Of a DNA stretch of 64,000 nucleotides, positions 32,313 to 43,672 are shown piece after piece. A program made the position numbers and the translations under genes. Origin of the DNA: Bemisia tabaci (Eukaryota > Arthropoda > Insecta > Hemiptera > Aleyrodidae). Positions within the stretch are counted from its first letter, which is position 1, and the number at the start of each line of letters is the position of its first letter. The notes beneath the pieces were generated by a model, which did not search any database, was not told where the DNA came from, and saw nothing but the letters and a program-made list of their open reading frames with translations. The stretch lies in assembly GCF_918797505.1 (NCBI RefSeq), contig NC_092797.1:28409372-28473371 (forward strand). Reading direction: 5' to 3'.

Positions 32313-35300
32313 CTGAAAAGTAAACCAACATTTAACTTCAAAGGCTGTCAGGATAACATAGAACTGATCTTAAAACTAAGTCAGAAATTATTTCTTTATG
32401 GATTCCAAGGATAACCAGGATCTTAAGAAACACACTGTTGGCTATCTATTAACTCCTGATAAATCACTTAAGACAGAGACTAGCGAGAAGGAACTACTAT
32501 GTTTTATTTCATCTTTTTAATAATCTTGAAGTTTATTAGAAAAAGGAGCACAAGACTTTTTTTTTAATCCATTTGCATCTATTATCCTCTATTACCCCTT
32601 GTGACAAAATGTATTTGATTTATCTCTAATTGGGAGGAAAATATAATATAGCATTAAAATTTTCGGGTGCAAGAATTTATAATATTTACTCAGACTCAAC
32701 AAGACGCGTACATTTTGAAAAGGGAGATTCATTGAAAAATGATTGTGTGCTATAATATTATGAATTATGATGAACTACCTATTATGAAAAATTACACTTA
32801 TATCACACAACATTAACTGTAACTTTTGGATTATTGGGAGAGCAAACAGTTAAATTTAAATATTTGACTGAAAAAGTACCTGAAGGTGTACGAAACATGG
32901 CAAAAGCTTCCGAATCATCAACAAAAAATTTTGGAACTGCAATTAGAAACCAGGAAGTATTACACTTTTAGAATGCATATAAAATGTCTTCTTTGACGAG
33001 CAACTTGTCGACAAAAACAAAACCAATAGACATGCCTTTGAAGTTAAATGGGTATTAAAAATGGTATCAATGTCGCAGGCAAATAGACAGGTCAGGCATT
33101 TTGTTAAATGCCTGGGCAAATAGTTAAATATTCGTATTTAGACTGAAATTCTGATTATTTTGCTAACTGTAGACGAAATAATTATCTGATCATGTGGAAA
33201 AGACTTCCCTGTAAAAACTTGTTCCATACGATCATAAATACGTTTTTTCTGGTCCTTTAATGCGAATTTATCTCAGAATATGCAGCATTTCATAAAATAA
33301 AAAGTTTTCACAATTTGGACAGATGAAGAATTAGGAGAAGCAGTTTTGAACGGAAAATAAGATGACAGTTTGTACTTGAGCGGGTTTTTTGTCCCAAAAA
33401 ATTGAAAATTAGAGAGGTCTTTGTAAAAACGTGAAAAACCTTGTAAACTCTAAAAATTTAACTATCTGCCCAGGCATTTGATAAAATGCCTGATTTGACC
33501 ATTTGCCTGCGACATCAACACAGCGAGCAGACAAAAAATAGATTCCATATAATGGCAGCTTGGGAAAAAAGCTTTTAAAAAAAGAAATTGTAGATATTTG
33601 AGTAGTAGCACTAAATTTGTAAGATTTTTTGGTATAGTAGCCAATGCTGCAAGATGAAGAGTCCAAATCAAAATAGATTTGGCAAAAATAAATCAATTGA
33701 AACTTATGCAGACATTTCTAGTCAAAATAGGGTATCACCTCGATTTTTTTATTTTTTAAATCAGCTACTGATCTGAGATAAATATTACATGAAAAAGACT
33801 GATACCACTGCTGTTATTTCTACTAGTTACGTGTTAACTTAAAGCATTTATCCCTTACAATGGTGCCTATTCAAGAAGCTCGGGACCCATTTTGCATACA
33901 TATAAATAAATGTAAGTTTTTCTAAAATTTTGCATTTTTTCCATATCCTAGCACAATCTACTATACCAACAAATCTTAAGCTTTCTAAAATTGAAGATGT
34001 CAGCCTTCATGATTGGCTCAGGAGAGTTCCTTGCTCTTGAGACTTTGGAGATAAGCAGGGCAACATTTAGCCGATAGGGACCCATTTCCCTGGAAGAGTG
34101 ATAGCAAGCTCATTTTAGATAGCGCGGGCAGAACTCGACATTTATTCTTGTAAAGAACAGTTTTAGGTCCATCACTTTAATTTAAATTATTAATTAGTGT
34201 TGGTTTTTTTTTTTAAATCAAACCTTCACTGCATCTATGTTTTCTTCGACCATACACATCTTACTGACAATTTTTAATTCTAAACCTTAAAAATCAAAAT
34301 ATTAAATTGTGATTGAAAGGGAGCAACTTGAGACTCAGTTGAGCAAAATACAAATCGTTTGACAAATATTTGCGGAACTTACTTGGGGTGACAGCACATG
34401 GATCAACTTTCCTCAAGTTTTTATTATGTCTGGCACCTTCTATGTGGGTCTTGTACTGGTCACTAGAACTACACTGCACATTACATAATTCACAGAAGAA
34501 TCTGTTGACAGGAAACAAAATGAATATTAATTTTAGAGCAATAGGTTAGAGCCTGAAGATGTTCAGTGATCAATTGATTGAAAATAGTGCTTTCACGTTT
34601 TTCAGAGAATCATTACAGCTATGGAATTTTGCCAAAAATTATGGACAAAGGCCAAAATTTGTCGAATAGATGAAAGAAAAAAATGGACACTTTCATTAGC
34701 TTATTCAAGTTGAGTTCATCACAAAAAAATTTTCATTCAACAATGATTATAAAAATAGCAAGTTCATTTTTGTACTTACGGTTTGGAGATACTTGGTACA
34801 GAATCAATGGGTTTAGTTTCAGATGCTGATGAAAATCCTGTGCCAATGCCAAACCTTCCATCAGCTCTGTGAAAAAAAATAAATAGATAAATACAATACG
34901 TAAGATTTTCCTTGTTACAAAAAGATGACGAGATGAGAAAACATTAAAGAAAAAATCACTTTCCCTGAACCTAAGCATAATCAAACTAAAGAAATCCGAA
35001 AGTAAGCAGAAGTCCTGTTATGTAATTAGAAACATTTTCGGACAAATTGTACTGATAACTTCGCTTTTACTTCTCTTACGGATAATTCTTATATTTTTCC
35101 AGGTTTTAGGTTTACTGCTATACATAGGCTATAAAGATGACAAAACCAAACTTACAAAAGCACTAAAGAAATATACCTTTCCAATTTCTCACTCCCTTTT
35201 GATTTATTTCATCTACTTTCACTAAGAGGAAATCCCTTAAAGATGAATGGTTCAGGACTGTCACTATAATAAACGGATGATAAAAAATTAAAAGATAGAA

Positions 35301-38300
35301 ACTTACAAGATACCACTTCTTGCTGCATTCACCATCGCTTTTTTATGTTTCTTCCCTTCATAATGTTGATTGGCATGAACAGAACTATTGAAGATTACCT
35401 TGCATACTTTACACTCTCTGTTTTCTTCATTTTTCAGGTCCTGTTATAAAAAAAAACAAGAAACTTATCAGTCATTTGAAGAGAAACTAAAAAAATAATA
35501 AAATAAGAATGTGAAAATACAGAGCAAATTGAATGCTGAGCTGACAATATCTTCGAATGGATCTTTCCCACATAAAAGATAGGGCCAACTGAGTAGACTT
35601 TTTATAAGTAAAGTGGACATCTAGACAGGGTAGTAATTGAGCTTTTTTGAGAAATGTTTTCTCATTAAAATCTCTTGCAGAACAAGTTGGACCCAGCAAA
35701 AATGTTTAAAACTCACTCATGAGGGAAAAATTAACATTCATGGTTTACATTAGAATCAGAGGATTAAAACTTTCTGCTTGCAAAAAAACCAAAATTAACG
35801 CAAGTCAAATCGGGGAAGGGATGAGTTGTGGGAGGGGGGATAATTTTGGAATTTTGTGGGCATGGGGGCGGCCCTAGAACAAATTTTGCACGGGGGGGGG
35901 GGGGGGGAGGCCAGCGGAAGCCCGTTACGCCACTGGTGACACAGACACCTAATGAGATGATACATGATTTCCTAGCAAATTGAAGACAACATTAAGATTA
36001 TAAAAATATCTATGTTTCGAATCATGAAAATTTTGGTGAGAGAAAATATTAGCTTGTCTTTGCATAGTAAAAAAAACTTTAGGAGAGAAATACAGACGTT
36101 GTTGCGTTGCGTTGTTGTCCGGCGTGCGGAAATTTCCGTGCATTCCTTAAATAGAATTCGATTTACATGGTAAAGATTGTACCTGGACCGAGGATTTCCT
36201 TCAGGAAACCGAATTTTGTTAAACAGATATTCGTTGAATAGAATTTAATTTACATTGAAAAGATAGGGATTTTTTCTGGGCCACGAAAAAAATTTGTTAA
36301 TTAGAGGAATTTGTTAAATCGACGTTCGTCATTTTGAAGTTTTAGTGTAGAAGCATAGCGTTTGTGTATTTTAGTATCATCTTCAACATCATACGTAGGA
36401 GCCTCTTCCACAACGCTCTCTGTGGCTTTGCGATAAGGAACCACCCTGTTTCCCTATACTCCCACAGCCTGTCAAGAAGCTGGCACTTCCTTGTGTTAGG
36501 AACTAGATGTGATCTCATAAAAATATACTCACATCTTCAGGCTTTGTTATCTTGGGTATTTTCACAGGAGGTTCATCATTCACCCCACATTCATTTTTCA
36601 GGAAGTTTTTCACTTTCTTCAAATGAGGCTTGCCGTTATAGTGCATTTTAGTTTGAATCATGGATAGCATCTACCAACAGAGAATAAATACAATTGGAAA
36701 TGTAAATTTACACACACAGCAAGAAAGAACAACACTCATTTGTTCAGTTTATGCAAGTAGAACGCATTTGAAAAGTGCTTAAGAAAATAAGAATTTACAA
36801 AGAGCAATAGTGAGGTACTAAATTAAATTATTGTGTTTATGTTTCAGGCTCTAATTCAGTACATGCTCAAACCTATAATTCATGGAACTCGACTTGCGGT
36901 TACAAGACATGCTGCCTTTTAGGAGCAAGAGAGGTCTTCTCAGAATCTTAGTCCATTTTTACTTAGTCCTTTTTTGATTACTACACATAGCCTCCTACAA
37001 ATTTTTTACCTCATGTTATCAAAAAAGGGTGATCTTATCCTGATCTGGTGACCATCAGACTTCAACAATAGGTCTGTTGCACTACTTATAAAAAAATAAC
37101 CATTCAAGCTATCCCATGCAAGTAATAAAACCTGGGACCTAAGGTGCAGCCACCATACTGGAGGAATTTCCGATTTCAAATAATGTAGGTAGATGGCTTG
37201 AGGTATTGATCTACTTTGGAGGGTACTAACTTTCCCTGAAAAGATGTTTTGATGTTTTTATTGTAGCTGACCCTCCAAGACTTCACATGTAATGAAAGGA
37301 TAGCTCAAAAGTACAACTATTCAAAAAATTCAACTTCAGTAGCTGAGGATTTTAAGAAAATTTCAAGCCTGAACTTGAGCTGACTTTAAATGCCTGAAAT
37401 TTTTGAAAAAACAAAAAGAGAGGTCTGATGGAAGTAAAGTGACTGTGGAATTCACTTACATTAACTTTACACAATTCGCACGTGCCCACGCTGAATTTTT
37501 CAGTGACTTTGGCTGGCAGCACAACAAAATTTGCTGTTTCTAGATTTAAAAAGAAAAAAAAGATTACTTGTAAAAAAGAAGAAAATACAAGAGGGTTAAA
37601 GGTAAAATATCATGAAGACAAAGAAGAATACACAAGATGTTTGGCAGTATAGGGTAAGGAAAGATCTAAAGGGCAAAATATTATTACACAAACTACTATC
37701 CAAGTGTGCATGAAATGATGGCAGTTGAGAATAATACTGTGCAAGATATCAAAACCAAGCAATTGATGGATGATGGAAGGTTGGTTGTTCAAACTAGTGT
37801 TGGGAAGGACAAAAAGTTGGTGATAGGAGGTAGGCGAGAACCGAAGGTTTGCCTGATAATGTCCTACTGTGGCCTGTCGGCCTCGTGGGCTGTAGTAGTT
37901 ACTACTGGCTCTACAAACAAGGAGTACCGGGTTTAATTCCAGGCCAGGTGATACAAATTTGATGGTCTCAGGCAAGGGCCATCTGGGATTGGGATATTAA
38001 ACATCGGAGTAGCCCTATGGGATACTTGAAAATTGGTTTAAAAAAAGAAAGAAAGAAAGGAAGGAAGGAAGATCTATGAAATGATACGTTCTATGGCGAC
38101 CTGAAGTCGCAGACCAAAAACAGTCTGAAAAATTCCTCAGGGGATTCAAACGTAATGCAGAAAAATTGTTGAAAATCAGTGAATTATTGACCAAGCAAGC
38201 TGTGCAAAGTCGTATTAAGTAGATAGGTAATGATCTGACAATAAAACTCATAAAATAAGCGTTGTGCTAGCTTTCTAAGTCACTCATACAAAGAGTGCAG

Positions 38301-41096
38301 CGATACATTTGAAGAATTTTATGTAGGAATCCTTGGAAAAAAACCAGTACAGTGGACCTGACATTTTTCGAGAACATGACTCAGCAAGAAAAGAGCTTCT
38401 GATGCTTGAAATCAAATATATGAATTGACTTCTTGTGACTTTCACGAGAGAGCACTGTAATGGAAACTTGAAAATTTGCCTTCCAACGAGTCCACTCTCA
38501 AAATGTCAGTTTGACCACTGTAGCATGAGATTTTTCCCATAAACCATCAACAGTGTTGTTGCCATGGCAATGAGACTCATCAACTACAGCCAAAACTGAC
38601 ATTTTTGATTTACAGGCATGAGGAGTCCTGAGTGGGAACATGCCTCCTTCTGGAATCATATATTTCTAAAATGAAACATTGAAACACTTTGAACAATACC
38701 TGGTAAAACTGTTTCCAGTAGCTGTTGCATAGGGGTTAAATCTTTTAATGGCTCTAGCGGCGTGGTAGATGGTGCCCTCTTTATTTCTGCACATTTGAAA
38801 TAATCTTGTGGGCCAGGTGGTGACTGTCCTTGATCATGTACAAAACCATGGTTATACACGGGAACTGGAGCACTTGCGACTTTTATCGCAGGGGTAGGCG
38901 AGGGAGGAGGAGCAGTATTTTGTGGAGCCGGTGTTTCAGGTACGCTCTGATTACCACTCGGAAAAGAACCATCATTCATTTCAGAAAATGATCTCTTCGG
39001 AATCCTGAAACCTGTGTTGCCATTGCTCACTCTCCCATTTTCTGAAAACAGAAGAAAATTTAAAAAAATTAAACAGGCCTTCGTCAATTATATTCCTTAA
39101 AACCTTGATTGAACGGAAGCACCCTAAACACAACAGGGCAAATAAACACTTGTCTTTTATTGTCATTGATCTCACTGTGTATTTCCAGCAATCAAAAACT
39201 GTAAATGGCCGGCTATGTTGGCTAAAAACAAGCATTCAGCATGGTACCCTTTCACATGTACTTCTTTCCCAGACTTCAATGTTGCCGTTAGGAGGCCACT
39301 ACTTAAAGGGCAGATGCACCTGCGAGCTAGTCGCGCGTCTTGAGCGGCGAGTTGGCCTTCGGCCGTATTCGGCAATCTTTGTGGCCAATCAGGTCGCAGT
39401 TGGCCCAAAGTAGGATCGGATCCTACTTTTCCGGTCAAGACGCGCGTGTAGCGCGCAGGTGTATCTGGTTCTTTACTGTCAATTTTTCCACCTTGGACCA
39501 CAATTTTACTAGTTTACTAAAATGCAATGTAGTAATTGTAGTATATTATGAAATATTACTGCCTCACCACCGTTCATAATTTTGTTTCAAGTAATTTAAG
39601 CGAGCTAAGAGCAAAAACAAGGCTGCAATCAAGAAGACTCCTTAAGAACAAATTTTCTAAGATTCCCCTTGAACAGATTTACATCGTATTTATGCATTCA
39701 GATAGGTGCAAAGCAGCTCTTCCTATCTGATATGCTATCAAGTACATGTTCGCTGCTATAATGTTTTTGATATTTCAGATGTGCACGGCATGTGAGTAAT
39801 AACACCCTTACTTAACAAATTGTAGATATTTAAATAAATGCCTATCAATTTCCAATGATAGCAGTAATAATAAATCTGTAATGTATACTGTCAAAACTTC
39901 TTTTTCATTTTTATCACAGGGCTAGAGAAAATTACAAAATATGGACAGTTGGGAGACAGTTTGGACGCAGCAACACTGAGGAGTGATGAACATCAATTTA
40001 ATTTCGCAGGTGGCATTGAAGTGGATTATTGTGATTATTTGGATTCAGTTCAGTATAAAAGAGAATAGCTGCGTTGTCGAAGTAAACAGTTTGGGACCGT
40101 TGGACAACGGAATTACCCGATTCCGAACGCTCGGCGTTGTTCGACTCCGTTCGGATTGCCCGATGTCCTGGACTGTTTACCAAACGGAAGTCGGCAAGTC
40201 ATCGGTCTCGGGTGGTATTTGAGAGCATTGAGCTAACCTCTAAATGTAATTGTGCACACTCAAAACGAAACAGTTTTTAGTCAACGGAGACGTCCGACAA
40301 TGCGTTTCCCAACGGGTAAATCGACGGTCATGTGATATCTGTTAGCGTTGAGCAGCCCAACACAAACGGAAAGTTTACTTCAACAACACACCTAAAATCT
40401 ATGATGATATAACCTCAAATAGCAACTGTGATAGATGTTCTATCGATGGAATTCGGAACTAAGAGGTACAGTAGGCTACAGGGTTAAGCCAAGAAAGCCT
40501 AATCTTGGCTACTTCCAAAGTGTTGCATAAATTTAAAATTAAAAGTCAGTTCCTGAGATGCAATTAGTTCAGGAATTGAACTCAAATTTACAAAAAAATG
40601 CCTTCTTTGATTCAGGTTGCAGATGGCGATAATGATCAATCATCAAATCCATCAACATAAGAGTCAGCCGTGCAGCTGATTGATACTTACAAGGCTACAA
40701 ATTTTTATTCTTGGATCCGGAAAAAAGTATGGTGCCTAAACCAGGGAAACATACGATCATGATTCGATGAAACCGTAGATTCTTACGGCAGCATCTCAAC
40801 ATCAATGGTTTAGATCACATATTCTGTGAAAGAAGCAAACTGTGCAGCACGGTAACTTTGACCACCATATCTCATCCAAATGTTCATTTTGTAAATCTTT
40901 ATTTGATGGAGAAGGTTAATTGTGGTCATAAAAAAACCTCCAATACCATTCCCTCAATGCATCATGAGTTCCAAATGGTACGCAATGCCAACAGACTACG
41001 AAGACTTGAAGAGGTTATTCAAGAAATATTGGTGGTAATTTCTACGACATTGTAAGAGAAATACTTACCGGCAACCGGAGAAAAGTTTTTAGGCAT
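32131..41096 (-). CDS. Four-finger U1/matrin-type zinc finger protein (spliced gene, 9 coding exons)
   Basis: Minus-strand exons in transcript order: 41096-41069, 39041-38700, 37539-37460, 36670-36533, 35440-35307, 34866-34780, 34501-34383, 32936-32880, 32312-32131. They total 1167 nt (388 aa plus stop), and all junctions are in phase with GT-AG sites. A Pro/Ser-rich N-terminal third is followed by four Cx2C...Hx5H fingers of the U1/matrin type: residues 144-166, 206-228, 273-295 and 333-355. The tail is acidic and Tyr-rich. Fingers of this kind with long linkers occur in ZNF346 (JAZ), ZNF385 and ZMAT proteins, which bind double-stranded RNA, so nuclear RNA binding is inferred. I cannot assign an exact ortholog. 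The first exon (10 residues) is the least certain part. Confidence 0.85.
32880..32936 (-). CDS. Zinc-finger gene exon 8: short linker exon
   Basis: 57 nt encoding PKFFVDDSEAFAMFRTPS. It is found because its acceptor (AATTGCAG), donor (CAG|GTACTT) and phases join exons 7 and 9 exactly. Confidence 0.75.
33071..33514. mobile_element. Foldback element in zinc-finger intron 7 (444 bp)
   Basis: Arms of about 60 bp begin TGTCGCAGGCAAAT and are complementary to the other end. Each contains a small hairpin (CAGGCATTTT...AAATGCCTG). TCAA flanks both sides, a possible 4-bp target duplication. Confidence 0.72.
34383..34501 (-). CDS. Zinc-finger gene exon 7: finger 3
   Basis: Encodes FFCELCNVQCSSSDQYKTHI followed by EGARHNKNLRKV, the third finger (273-295). 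Acceptor GTCAACAG, donor A|GTAAGT, phase 1. Confidence 0.87.
34780..34866 (-). CDS. Zinc-finger gene exon 6: linker
   Basis: 87 nt encoding ADGRFGIGTGFSSASETKPI and DSVPSISKP, a Ser/Thr-rich linker between fingers 2 and 3. It is supported by a TTTTTTCACAG acceptor, a CC|GTAAGT donor and matching phase 2 on both sides. Confidence 0.78.
35307..35440 (-). CDS. Zinc-finger gene exon 5: finger 2
   Basis: Encodes CKVCKVIFNSSVHANQHYEG followed by KKHKKA, a complete U1-type finger (206-228). Acceptor TTATAACAG, donor TT|GTAAGT with phase 2. Confidence 0.86.
35820..35936. repeat. G-rich fragment with hAT-like terminus
   Basis: It contains a run of about 16 G and ends GTTACGCCACTGG, the complement of a CAGTGGCGTAAC-type hAT terminus. 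The other end was not found. Confidence 0.45.
36533..36670 (-). CDS. Zinc-finger gene exon 4: second half of finger 1
   Basis: 138 nt, 46 codons. It begins MLSMIQTKMHYNGKPHLKKV, supplying the two histidines of finger 1 (Hx5H), then a Lys/Pro-rich linker ending KITKPED. The donor is GAT|GTGAGT. Confidence 0.82.
37460..37539 (-). CDS. Zinc-finger gene exon 3: first half of finger 1
   Basis: Encodes TANFVVLPAKVTEKFSVG and CELCKVN, ending exactly inside finger 1 after the two cysteines. Acceptor AAATCTAG, donor AAT|GTAAGT, phase 0. Confidence 0.82.
37876..38075 (+). mobile_element. tRNA-derived SINE, copy 1
   Basis: It has a box B-like GGTTTAATTCC, the phrase GGCCAGGTGAT.CAA.TTTGATGGTCTC shared with the copy at 58084, and a simple 3' tail of GAAA/GGAA repeats. 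It sits in the intron between exons 3 and 2 of the minus-strand gene, antisense to it. Confidence 0.7.
38700..39041 (-). CDS. Zinc-finger gene exon 2: Pro/Ser-rich N-terminus
   Basis: 342 nt after a TTCTGTTTTCAG acceptor. Encodes NGRVSNGNTGFRIPKRSFSE, a Pro-rich low-complexity segment (TPAPQNTAPPPSPTPA) and PMQQLLETVLP. The donor CCAG|GTATTG leaves phase 1. It is likely disordered. Confidence 0.8.
39042..41068 (-). other. First intron of the zinc-finger gene
   Basis: About 2 kb. It contains an inverted-repeat element (39308-39470) and a second imperfect foldback (40080-40183) whose ends read GTAAACAGT and ACTGTTTAC. No further exon was recognised. Confidence 0.55.
39308..39470. mobile_element. 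Small inverted-repeat element in zinc-finger intron 1
   Basis: The left arm GCAGATGCACCTGCG...CGCGCGTCTTGA pairs with the right arm TCAAGACGCGCG...CGCAGGTGTATCTG. GC-rich relative to its surroundings. Confidence 0.6.
41069..41096 (-). CDS. Zinc-finger gene exon 1 (start codon, 28 nt)
   Basis: Reads ATG then PKNFSPVA and one base, followed by a perfect donor G|GTAAGT. Phase 1 matches the acceptor of the next exon exactly. No in-frame stop was found just upstream, and the context before ATG is weak, so an upstream start is possible. Confidence 0.6.
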
Positions 41097-41480
41097 GATT
41101 AACAACACTTTTCTCAAATTCCAATGGATAGGTAACAACTTCACTAGCGGTGCATCAACACGCGTTCAAACACAGTAGAGAAATTACCGCTGATTTGTCA
41201 CTTAAATACGCTAAAGGACGTCCAGGACGAAACGAGGAATGATTAAATTTCGCGAACGAGATCCAGCAGAAAGTATTTGATAAACTACAGGCAGAATATT
41301 CTCAAAAACGATCCTGAACTTTGAAAATAATTGCGAGGCTTCGTTCGGTCGCTTCGTCGTCGCCGAGATAACAACTCGGATCAACAACAACATCGGTAAC
41401 GATGACCGGTGAACAGAGAACTATTTCCGTTGCGACGCGCGAAAAATTCTGATTATTCAAAAAGAAAGCTGAGTTTCGCA
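41097..41480 (-). promoter_or_regulatory. Possible promoter / 5' UTR of the zinc-finger gene
   Basis: This stretch just upstream of the putative start is richer in CG dinucleotides than the flanks. It lies between the first coding exon and a dispersed repeat starting near 41510. The assignment is from position and composition only. Confidence 0.25.
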
Positions 41481-41509
41481 CAACTTCAGTCGTGCACAAC
41501 TCGAGAAAG

Positions 41510-42032
41510 AGAAGCCCTCGACGCAGCGGTCGGCATGTAACACATATTAGCGCCTACGAGACTGCATGAATACTTCACGCATTGCGTCAAACACAGTACG
41601 GTCGACAGCGGTCGGCGCGGCGTGAAACGCACAGTGCCTACAGGACTACATGAATACTTCACGCATTGCGCCAAGCACTGCATTGCGCCACACAGCATTG
41701 TGGTCAGCGCGGCACAGTGGCGGGAGTTAAAATTATTAAACCACATTTATGTTTGTTCTTTCTTGATTTTTTATTTCATTTCTTACAAATGAAAGGCCTT
41801 GTCCCCACAGAGATAGGTTTACGGAACTGAACTTTCGCGCGAAGTTCCGTGAACTTTTGCCAGTAGTGTTGACAGGACTTACGCAAAAAATGTGTCTAAC
41901 ACGAGTGAACGCACCCTTCTCCCTCCAGCACGTTCATTTGATGGTTTTTTATTGATGTTTCAAGATGAATGAGAAGAGGGCGGCACAATACAGGCGGCCC
42001 ATGGGCGGCAAGTAAGGTAAATCCGGCCATGC
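41510..42032 (-). repeat. Dispersed repeat B, copy 2 (inverted)
   Basis: Reverse complement of the repeat at 5284-5790, including the GGCCGGATTTACC end, the CAATAAAAA/CCATCAA segment and the duplicated GCGTGAAGTATTCATG module. Confidence 0.8.
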
Positions 42033-42113
42033 CTTTGAAGTAGTTGGAACTTGTATTTAATCGACGGTGAAATCCTAAACCACGTATCTGCAGTGTTTAG
42101 AAACCTCCTGTCC

Positions 42114-42117
<4 letters not shown>

Positions 42118-42164
<47 letters not shown>
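42118..42164. repeat. Poly(T) run of about 47 bases
   Basis: Homopolymer between a truncated MITE end (42061) and a fuller related copy (42197). Confidence 0.85.
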
Positions 42165-42165
<1 letters not shown>

Positions 42166-42196
42166 ACGGAGAAAAAATCAACACCGTTCCTTGAAA

Positions 42197-42456
42197 TTAC
42201 GACGGTAAAACTCCAAAACTGCACGTATCTCGATTTGAAACGTTGCAGGCTTCCTGTCATATTTTATCTTTTAAATTGAAAATTACTCAACGTCAATTTG
42301 TATAAAGTTCCGTGAATTTTTTACTCCGAGCGGAGTAAATGCTGAAAAATAATGACAGAAATGATGCAGGCATGTTTTTCTGCGATAAAGTAAAAGAGAA
42401 GCGGACATTTTTAAGCATTGCAAACGAGATACGTGGTTTGGTAGTTTCACCACCGA
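42197..42456. mobile_element. MITE of the GGTGAAACTACCAAACC family
   Basis: Left end CGACGGTAAAACTCC with ACGTATCTCG; right end CGAGATACGTGGTTTGGTAG, then TTTCACCACCGA. Same size and terminal sequence type as 61505-61759. A truncated left end of the same type is at 42061. Confidence 0.65.
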
Positions 42457-42480
42457 TAAACGAAAACGCGATGACATAAT

Positions 42481-43000
42481 ATGTGAACTCGTAATGCTCC
42501 GTTTAAATACCTATACTGGCTAGTGAGGTGTCATGCAGATTCGGAGGAAAAGTTTTAAAAAACGAAACCGGATAGCATCTCTCCTTCCTGCGGCTGTGTT
42601 GCTTCGTATCCCTTGAAGCACCACTAAGCACAAATATTACAAACGGAAACAACCACACCATAAAAATAGCTAGGGAAAGGACAAGCGTTAATAATGACGG
42701 CGCAGAGATAGAACTATTCGTACTTGATGGATGTCTGTGTTGCATCTGCAAAATTGAAGGTGCGATGGTGCGAGGAGTGAACTCTGAGTGCTCTGGTTTA
42801 TGCTGCCAATGAGTTATCTAAGCGTCGCTCAGATTTGGGAGAAAATTTAAGAAACGAGGCCAAATCTATTCTATCTTCGGCTGTGTCGACAATCGATTTT
42901 TTATTTTTTTTTTCAATTTGATGCCTGATTCTTCCTTTTCGATGTAAATTGTAGACCTTTATCTACGGCTCGTGTGTGCCGGCTCCATACAACACGCAGG
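42481..43000. repeat. Dispersed repeat D, copy 1
   Basis: Shares with 58737-59290 the run ...ATGCTCCG..., CAGATTCGGAG, ACGAAACCGGAT and AATGACGGCGCAGAGATA. The 3' half is also shared with 49045-49400 and, inverted, with 44370-44603. Confidence 0.72.
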
Positions 43001-43287
43001 GCACAAGTTTTTAGCCAGCTTTGGGTCAATTTAAGCCGGCTTATAGTCATCTATAAGGGTTAAAAAACGATATATGACGGGAAGTCTTAAAAGTCTCAGA
43101 CCAAAATACGTGGTTTGGTATTTTTAAAATCGATACTTACCTATGTTGTTTCCTAATGTAAGTGGGGGTCGCCCGATTCCCTCCCGGCTGCGAGAGAAAA
43201 AGAAGGCAAATTGGTAACCTCGCAGCAATTATGTCTAGGAATCCTGTTGAAGGAAGATCCATAAGGTTGGTTTGGCTTTGGATTTTA

Positions 43288-43672
43288 TAGAGTACCTGTA
43301 TAGCGAGAGTATGGACAGATGTGAAACTCCGAAAATCCATCAGGCCTTCACCGATGCTTCTGCGAATAAAGTTAGGGCCCAGAAATGCAGCCAACCTATG
43401 AATTTCAATTATCCAGAACGATTTACTAATACTATTGTTACGAACCGTCGTTTATTAAGCACGTGTTTGACTCAGTTTTTGCATAAATTTACTCAATTTT
43501 GCGGAAGAGCGCTCATTTATGTACATTCTTGGCCATCTCGTTTAGAATTGAAACCTGCAGACTGGCAGTGAAATTTTGTGCGTTAGAAGTTGGTTAGAAG
43601 GGTGGCTGCACTTTTGGGCCCTAAGCCCTCCATGAAGCGATCTGTCCATACTCTCGCTATACAGGTACTCTA
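43288..43672. mobile_element. hAT-like MITE, copy 2 (385 bp, 8-bp target duplication)
   Basis: Ends TAGAGTACCTGTATAGCGAG and its complement. It is flanked by GGATTTTA at 43280-43287 and 43673-43680. It has exactly the same length as copy 1 at 4494 and is largely alignable to it in opposite orientation. Confidence 0.88.

Noticed and set aside
41302..41499. 65-codon minus-strand frame upstream of the zinc-finger start
   Set aside because: Considered as the true first exon, but the 28-nt exon at 41069-41096 fits the required phase and has a better donor.
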